37,192 nucleotides of DNA. Source: Caldilineaceae bacterium SB0661_bin_32 (GTDB taxonomy: Bacteria > Chloroflexota > Anaerolineae > Caldilineales > Caldilineaceae). Below are positions 32,194 through 37,192 of this stretch, piece after piece. The notes below the pieces were generated by a model that saw only the letters and a list, made by a program, of their open reading frames with translations, did no database searches and was not told the DNA's origin. How positions within the stretch are numbered: position 1 is the first letter of the stretch; every line of letters begins with the position of its first letter. The translations under genes and the position numbers were made by a program. The stretch spans positions 1 through 37,192 of the forward strand of contig VXMH01000092.1 of NCBI GenBank assembly GCA_009841235.1, read 5' to 3'.

Positions 32194-33153
32194 ATGGAAC
32201 TGTCAAGCATACCCAAGCCGGCTGGACCTGGCTTCTACTTCATCGGTGTAACCACTGGGCAATCTTCATCCCGCCGGGTCTTTCCGCTGTGGATGGAGGC
32301 GCTGGGCCGTCCCGAGGTGTCCCTGGTCGGGGTCGACGTGGAGATTCACGCGGCGCCCGATCGCTACCGGCAAATCGTTGCGGATATCAAGCGGGAGCCT
32401 TTAGCCCTCGGTGCGCTCGTCACGACGCATAAGATCGATCTGCTGGCCGCGGCGGCCGACCTGTTTGACGGCCTCGGGCCCTACGCCAGGGCAACGCAGG
32501 AGGTCTCCAGCATTGCCAAAGACGGGGGCAAATTGATCGGACGGGCAACCGACCCCGTTGCCGGGGGGCTGAGCATGGATGCCATCCTCGGCGAGGGCTA
32601 CTTTGGCCGGACGGGCGGCGACCTGCTCATGCTTGGCGCGGGGGGCTCGGCCGTTGCCCTGATTCTTCACCTTATGCAAAAGGCCAGGGAAACCGACCGT
32701 CCAGGCCGGATCGTTGTGGTCAACCGGTCGGCCCCCCGGCTGGCTCGACTGAAGGCAATGGTTGAGCGGACCTGCGCCGAAGGGGGACGGGAAATTGGCT
32801 TCGAGTTCATTCAAAACAGTGACGCAGCGCGTAACGACGAGATTCTCGCCGGGCTGCCGCCGGGCAGCGTCGTGGTCAATGCGACTGGGATGGGCAAAGA
32901 CACCCCTGGATCACCATTGACCGACCGCGCTCTCTTTCCGCTGAACGGTGTGGTCTGGGAGCTGAACTATCGCGGCGAACTGGACTTCATGCGGCAGGCA
33001 GAAGCGCAGGTGCATTCCCGCGGACTCACAGTTGCTGATGGCTGGGACTATTTTGTCCATGGCTGGTCGCAGGTCATCTCCCATGTTCTGCATGAAGAGA
33101 TCGACGCGGCCATGTTTGCACGCCTTTCCGAACTGGCCGCGTCGGCCAGGTAG
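32194..33153 (+). CDS. Shikimate/quinate dehydrogenase-like protein
   Basis: A 319-residue AroE-family-like protein. The N-terminal half has F-I-G-V-T-T-G-Q-S-S-S (substrate Ser region) and L-V-T-T-H-K80 (equivalent to the catalytic Lys of AroE). The cofactor domain has M-L-G-A-G-G-S-A (147-153), and V-V-N-A-T-G-M-G matches the AroE C-terminal pattern. However, the usual N-T-x-x-G-x-N-T-D is changed to Q-E-V-S-S-I then R-A-T-D120, so the substrate is probably not shikimate. The start is uncertain: ATG 32194 is used, with GTG 32179 as the alternative. It is monocistronic, with its own promoter candidate, and converges on the 585-residue gene. Confidence 0.75.
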   Translation: MELSSIPKPAGPGFYFIGVTTGQSSSRRVFPLWMEALGRPEVSLVGVDVEIHAAPDRYRQIVADIKREPLALGALVTTHKIDLLAAAADLFDGLGPYARATQEVSSIAKDGGKLIGRATDPVAGGLSMDAILGEGYFGRTGGDLLMLGAGGSAVALILHLMQKARETDRPGRIVVVNRSAPRLARLKAMVERTCAEGGREIGFEFIQNSDAARNDEILAGLPPGSVVVNATGMGKDTPGSPLTDRALFPLNGVVWELNYRGELDFMRQAEAQVHSRGLTVADGWDYFVHGWSQVISHVLHEEIDAAMFARLSELAASAR

Positions 33154-33289
33154 ATTCCCCTCCACCTCGAAACGAACAGTTCTTGCAGAATCCTCCTGTT
33201 ATTCGCAGCCGAACTGAGGCTGTCAATACGCGGGCCTGCCCTGCCCCCCACTCAAGTGATAATGCTCGTCAGAAGAGTTGGCTCCTCTT

Positions 33290-35047
33290 TCACCTGCGCC
33301 ACGGGAATGCCAGCGTCGGCGTATTCGCATAGCGATTGGTAGAGATTTCCAGGCGGGCGCCGCAGCCCGGCGCGATGTTGACCTCGAATGTGTTGTCCTC
33401 CACTTCGACAGTCTCCCCGTTCAGCTTGACCGACCCGAACTGGTGCTCGGCGTAGGCGCCGCCCTGCACCGTCACCCGCCGGGACGATACCTGGCCGGTG
33501 TTTATGAGCGTTACCGTGACGGCATCGGCGGTCAGCTTTTCGACGAGCGCCGCGACGTCAGCGGGAATGCCGGCGCGTCTGTTGTCCGGGTCGAAGTAGC
33601 GCAGCCGGCAGTGGAGAGGGCCACCGGTGCGGCCTGTGGGCAGCCCGCCGAGCATCAGTCTGTTGAGGTTCTCCGTGACTGCCGGGTTGATGTGGTTCAT
33701 GTCGTCGGAGAGGCGCGTGTCGGGCGTGGCGGTGTCGGCGCGCATGACTTCGAGATTGTGTCTGAGTCTGTCGAAATCCCCCAGGAGCGCCTGCTCGGGG
33801 AAATCTGGGTTGCTGCCTTCCAGGTACTGGATCCAGGGGTCGCCGGCGAGGAGATCGCGGTGGTCCGGATTCATGGACCAGTAGTAGACTTCAAGCGCGC
33901 CGGAAGTGAAGGGTTCGTCCTGGAAGTCGTACCAGTCTTCCTCGCCGAAATAGTCGCCGTAGGCGTTGGGATATTTGAGGCGGCCGTCGATTTCGCGGGC
34001 GTTGCCGTTGACGTGGTCGATGACGCCGCGCCAGGAGTCGGCGTAGCGCTGGTCGCCGGTCAGTATCGTGGCGTTGCCGAAGCCGTGAATAGCGCGGGTG
34101 TGGAAGTAGGTGCGGTGGGCCAGATCCCCGGTCTGGGGGACTGTGACGGTGAAGCCCCAGCCGTAGACGCCGCCGTACCAGCGGCCATCGCATTCGCTGC
34201 CGATTACGTTGTCGAGTCCGACGTTCGTGGGAATGATGCCGCCGTTCTGCTCGGTGCGCTCTACCCACTGGTCGACGTAGTCGAGGACCCACTGCCGGTA
34301 TTTGTCCTCGTGGCCGAGCATGAATGCGTTGAGGGGCAAAATGGTCGCAGCCATGTTGATCGGATGGTCGCCGACAACGTCGTTGTAGTCCTTGAAGTGG
34401 GCCACCATCTCGTCGTAGCTGCGCTCGCCGTGGCCGAGCCGGAATCTGCCCTCCACTTCGATGGGGTCGCCGGCCCAGTCGAGGCCGGTGGCCTTGCGAA
34501 GCAGGGGGCCGCGGCTGCCGTTGAACATGCTGCGAATCAGTTTGTGCTCAGGGTCGTAGTTCTTCGCTATCGGGTCTTCGTCCATGTAGAAGCCGGCGAA
34601 GCGGCGGCAGCGTAGTTGAAATTTGGGGTCATCTGGGTCGGAGAGGCCCTGGAGGAAGAAGGCCGAGAAGCCTTCGCCGTTGTGAAACCAGTCGAACATG
34701 ACCGGAAACTCTTTGAAGTACATGCCGTCGCGGGCCATCGGCACGTCGATGGTCTTGGCCTCGGTGTACTGCTGGAGATGGCCTTCCCAGCCGAGCTTGT
34801 AGAGGTCGAGGATGTCGTCGTCGGCGCCGAGAGCATGCAGCATTGTCCAGTTGAGGATGTTTTCGGCAGCGTCGTCGGGGCCGTCGTCGCCGCCCCAACG
34901 GGGCACGCAGAGCAGGTAGCCGCGGTCGTCGAAGTAGTGGTCGAAGAAGGCGCGGCAGCCTTCAGCCAGCTCGCGGAGGAGTCTTCTTTGCAGCAGGGCC
35001 CAGTGGGGCGGAGGCATTGGTGTCCTGATGTCAAGTGTGGTTGTCAT
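33290..35047 (-). CDS. Uncharacterised 585-residue protein, possibly an (alpha/alpha)6-barrel glycoside hydrolase-like enzyme
   Basis: I do not recognise a named family. The first 430 residues are rich in aromatic and acidic patches with repeated alternating helices (e.g. W-G-G-D-D-G-P-D-D-A and G-G-V-Y-G-W-G-F), a pattern seen in six-hairpin glycosidases and lyases. The C-terminal 120 residues are beta-rich (V-T-V-T-L-I-N-T-G, V-T-V-Q-G-G, F-E-V-N-I-A-P-G), suggestive of an accessory sandwich domain. No signal peptide is seen at the N-terminus, so a cytosolic location is inferred. GGAGAG precedes the ATG at 35047. It lies 171 bp upstream of the convergent-looking MFS end, on the same strand as the MFS and ThuA genes. 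A sugar-related role is suggested by the ThuA neighbour only. Confidence 0.7.
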   Translation of the reverse strand: MTTTLDIRTPMPPPHWALLQRRLLRELAEGCRAFFDHYFDDRGYLLCVPRWGGDDGPDDAAENILNWTMLHALGADDDILDLYKLGWEGHLQQYTEAKTIDVPMARDGMYFKEFPVMFDWFHNGEGFSAFFLQGLSDPDDPKFQLRCRRFAGFYMDEDPIAKNYDPEHKLIRSMFNGSRGPLLRKATGLDWAGDPIEVEGRFRLGHGERSYDEMVAHFKDYNDVVGDHPINMAATILPLNAFMLGHEDKYRQWVLDYVDQWVERTEQNGGIIPTNVGLDNVIGSECDGRWYGGVYGWGFTVTVPQTGDLAHRTYFHTRAIHGFGNATILTGDQRYADSWRGVIDHVNGNAREIDGRLKYPNAYGDYFGEEDWYDFQDEPFTSGALEVYYWSMNPDHRDLLAGDPWIQYLEGSNPDFPEQALLGDFDRLRHNLEVMRADTATPDTRLSDDMNHINPAVTENLNRLMLGGLPTGRTGGPLHCRLRYFDPDNRRAGIPADVAALVEKLTADAVTVTLINTGQVSSRRVTVQGGAYAEHQFGSVKLNGETVEVEDNTFEVNIAPGCGARLEISTNRYANTPTLAFPWRR

Positions 35048-35218
35048 TTGGCTGGTCTCTCCGGATGGGAATTGTGGGTTGATTTCGGTTGAGAATCGAC
35101 GGCGCTGATGAATGGTGATGGTTCCGCGAAGGACTACTCAGAACACCTTGAATTGACCGCGAAGGGCTGCGTCGGGCAACGAAGGGACGGCAAGAGAGTT
35201 CCTCGTGATCTCCGCAGA

Positions 35219-36478
35219 TCATTGGGAGGGTGCGCGGGCACTCTTTCCTTTCCAGAAGATCGCGAGCGCTGCCAGAGTGGCGAGGGCTCCCTGCACTGAC
35301 ACTGCCAGGCGGGGGCCGGCGGTCTCGGCCAGAGAGCCGGTGACCAGCTCTCCCGGCAGGCCTACGCCCTGGCTGAGGGCGACTGTGCTCATGGCGCGGC
35401 CGCGCATTTCATTGCTGGAGGAAGTGAGCAGAATTACGTTGCGCATGGTGTAGAATCCCGCCTGCCCAACGCCTGCCAGGAATTGCAGCAGGATCGCCAG
35501 ATTGAAGAGGGGAGATAGCGCAAACAGTACCCAGGCAACGCACTGGAGCAGAGACCCGGCGACAAAGATCGAGTAGAAGGACAGATTGCGGCGCAGGCGC
35601 TGGGTAAGAAAGAGGCCGGCGAAGAGGCCGATGCTGTAGCTGCCGTTTAACGTTCCCAGCCCAATGGCGCCGCGTTCAAAAACGTCGCGGGCGAAGACGG
35701 GCATCAGGCTCAACGCCGGAAAGACCATGATGTTTACGAGGGCGGAAATGAGGACGACAACCAGCATCGCGCGGTTGCTGCGCAGATAGTTGACCCCCTC
35801 GCCGATTGATTGCCAGACGCCGCCGTCGGCCACAGGTATGGTCTGCGGCACCTGGAGTCGACCAAGCCGGATCAGAAGTGCCAGGTTGACGCCCGTGAGC
35901 GCTATCAGAGCGCCGAAGCCGGCGGCGGCGCCGTAGCTGTCGAGAAGCCAGCCCGCGAGATACGCGCCAACGCCGATGAGAATACTGTGCGTCAGGCTCT
36001 CCAACATCATGGCGTCGGCGGAGAGCCTGCTGCCAAGAAGGTCAGGTACGAGGGCGGCCCGCGCGGGAGCGTCGACCGTCCAGCCGGCGCCGATGATGAA
36101 TGCCGCAGCCGTGATCTGCCAGGCGTTCAGCCTGTCTCCTTCAGAGAGAAGGAGGAGGGAGACACAGGCCGCAAAAATTACGACCTGGCTCAATGTGAGC
36201 GTGTTTCGTCTCCCAAGGCGGTCGCCGATAAATCCTGCGAAGCCGCCGAAGGCAAGCTGGGCGGCGCGGCGCCAGAAAGTGAGCAGGGCTACGGCCAGCG
36301 CGGAGTCGGTCATGTCGAGGACGACGACCCCGGCTACAACGACCCAGATGGAGTAGGTCTGCCACCAGAGAATACTGCTGAGCAGGAGATGGCGGTAGTT
36401 CGGCTGTGCCAACGGGGCCAGCAGGCCGGCACCGCCCTGCTCTGTGCGCGTCAGTCGGCAGCTCCGTTGGCGGCCCAA
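35219..36478 (-). CDS. MFS transporter (EntS-like exporter type)
   Basis: Major facilitator of 419 residues with about twelve membrane segments. The cytoplasmic loop 2-3 signature is present as G-D-R-L-G-R-R-N (after A-G-F-I), and a second-half relative of it as N-E-M-R-G-R-A-M. This fits the MFS_3/EntS-like drug and siderophore exporter group, so efflux is more likely than sugar uptake. The start is TTG at 36478, because the frame closes upstream; a later CTG or TTG start near residue 20 is possible. It overlaps the end of the ThuA gene by 28 bp and is probably translated from the same transcript. Confidence 0.85.
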   Translation of the reverse strand: MGRQRSCRLTRTEQGGAGLLAPLAQPNYRHLLLSSILWWQTYSIWVVVAGVVVLDMTDSALAVALLTFWRRAAQLAFGGFAGFIGDRLGRRNTLTLSQVVIFAACVSLLLLSEGDRLNAWQITAAAFIIGAGWTVDAPARAALVPDLLGSRLSADAMMLESLTHSILIGVGAYLAGWLLDSYGAAAGFGALIALTGVNLALLIRLGRLQVPQTIPVADGGVWQSIGEGVNYLRSNRAMLVVVLISALVNIMVFPALSLMPVFARDVFERGAIGLGTLNGSYSIGLFAGLFLTQRLRRNLSFYSIFVAGSLLQCVAWVLFALSPLFNLAILLQFLAGVGQAGFYTMRNVILLTSSSNEMRGRAMSTVALSQGVGLPGELVTGSLAETAGPRLAVSVQGALATLAALAIFWKGKSARAPSQ

Positions 36479-37107
36479 AGCGTGCCCTGCCGCATCATCT
36501 GCTGCACGGCAGACCGCTGAAAGGTATCGGATGTGTGGCCCAGGGTTGTATAGAAGACGCGTCCGTCGCCATACGGCTTGACCCAGGCCATGGGATGTCC
36601 CTTATCTGCCCATTGGGCGCTGGCCAGAACGTGAATGGCGGGATCCCAGGCAGACATGTAGATTTCGTCCTCGACTTCGAAGTCGGAGATGCCCTGCATG
36701 ACCGGGTGGGAGGCGTCGTCTACATTCACGGTGAAGGTCAGTCCGGGCGGATGCCAGTTGGCGTGTCCGCCAAGCATGGTTGCGGCCTTACCGCCGATCC
36801 ACCAGCCGGTGCCATGGACGCCTACGAAGCCCTTGCCGCCGGCTATGAATTTGAAGAGGCCCTCCTCCTGTTCCGGGGTCAACTCGGCGTGGTAGGTGGC
36901 TGTCCCGTCAGCATGACGTTCGGAGCGGGTGAAGCCGGAGCCGAGTACGCAGACGTCGTGCTTGGCCAGGTCGGACGAGGTGAAGATGCTCTTGTCGTCG
37001 GTAAGTGTGACATTGATCCCCGGGTCGTCGCCGAGGAAGCCGCCGATGACAGCGGCGCTGTCCGCGAAGCCGTGATTTGTGCCGGAAATAACGAGGACGT
37101 CGGTCAT
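36451..37107 (-). CDS. ThuA-domain (trehalose utilisation-like) protein
   Basis: A 218-residue ThuA-like protein with a class I glutamine amidotransferase-like fold. Features are L-V-I-S-G-T-N-H-G-F at the start, G-F-V-G-V-H-G-T mid-way, G-G-H-A-N-W-H-P-P-G, and the family end segment Y-G-D-G-R-V-F-Y-T-T-L-G-H. Characterised relatives take part in sugar (e.g. 3-keto-trehalose) metabolism, though biochemical roles are poorly defined. AAAGGCAG precedes the ATG at 37107. The gene is complete and the remaining 85 bases to the window end show no feature. It overlaps the MFS gene by 28 bp. Confidence 0.88.
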   Translation of the reverse strand: MTDVLVISGTNHGFADSAAVIGGFLGDDPGINVTLTDDKSIFTSSDLAKHDVCVLGSGFTRSERHADGTATYHAELTPEQEEGLFKFIAGGKGFVGVHGTGWWIGGKAATMLGGHANWHPPGLTFTVNVDDASHPVMQGISDFEVEDEIYMSAWDPAIHVLASAQWADKGHPMAWVKPYGDGRVFYTTLGHTSDTFQRSAVQQMMRQGTLWAANGAAD

Positions 37108-37192
37108 GGGTCTGCCTTTCTGATTACGTGCCGGGCGGCGGGCTGGGGGGCCGGGGACGCCGGGCCGGGTGGTTATGGGTGAGGGCCATGGA

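Noticed and set aside
33278..34615. Plus-strand open frame of 445 codons
   Set aside because: Opposite the 585-residue gene. Composition is Val/Gly/Ala-rich without domain motifs, and the minus-strand gene has a ribosome site and aromatic/acidic patches of a real protein.
1..37192. tRNA or rRNA genes
   Set aside because: No tRNA-like T-loop and acceptor pattern or rRNA conserved segment was recognised on either strand.

Overview
The window looks like a chromosomal catabolic region of a high-GC bacterium. The best guess is Chloroflexota of the Caldilinea/Anaerolineae type. Grounds for this are the Ala/Pro-rich lipoprotein start after the lipobox Cys in the solute-binding protein at 6881-8539, the Tat-type lipoprotein solute-binding protein at 22123-23478, the abundance of Gfo/Idh, MDR, mandelate-racemase and amidohydrolase-2 genes, and a dispersed intergenic hairpin repeat. 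This is inference from gene style, as no rRNA or marker gene is present. I saw no tRNA, rRNA, CRISPR array, transposase or integrase.

Layout. (1) 262-4733, plus strand: a run of five metabolic genes (MDR dehydrogenase, NAD-dependent epimerase, mandelate racemase/muconate lactonizing-type enzyme, DJ-1/PfpI protein, HAD hydrolase). (2) 4865-8539, minus strand: a peptide/nickel-type ABC importer (solute-binding lipoprotein and two permeases, no ATPase). (3) 8858-11238, plus: an MDR dehydrogenase and a multi-pass MATE/flippase-like exporter. (4) 11294-16422, minus: a five-gene cassette of sugar isomerase/epimerase-like TIM barrel, SDR, Gfo/Idh, phytanoyl-CoA dioxygenase-like enzyme and a second Gfo/Idh. 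(5) 16423-17438: about 1 kb without genes, holding two copies of the hairpin repeat and a three-unit tandem repeat. (6) 17439-21682: an MDR dehydrogenase, two tandem paralogous amidohydrolases overlapping by 4 bp behind a good promoter, and a convergent RraA/HMG-aldolase-like gene. (7) 22123-30320, plus: a sugar-type ABC importer operon running into a third amidohydrolase, an enoyl-CoA hydratase and a 2-keto-4-pentenoate hydratase-like enzyme. (8) 30302-37107: FkbM methyltransferase, spermidine-synthase-like protein, shikimate-dehydrogenase-like protein, a 585-residue uncharacterised protein, an MFS transporter and a ThuA-domain protein.

The most unusual feature is inside region 7. Between the sugar-binding lipoprotein gene and its two permease genes sit two adjacent genes of clearly lower GC: an SMC/OLD-like AAA ATPase without a nuclease domain (23682-24929) and a small protein (24936-25652) that looks like a degenerate TOPRIM/DUF4276-like partner. 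Such ATPase plus small-nuclease pairs are typical of anti-phage or abortive-infection modules (OLD, PARIS, RloAB and AbiL types). This is a candidate undescribed two-gene defence module inserted into a transport operon.

As a whole the region reads as uptake and oxidative, hydrolytic and hydratase breakdown of organic acids, sugar acids or ring-derived compounds. The actual substrates cannot be told from sequence. Neither ABC importer carries its own ATPase in the window, so they probably borrow one encoded elsewhere.
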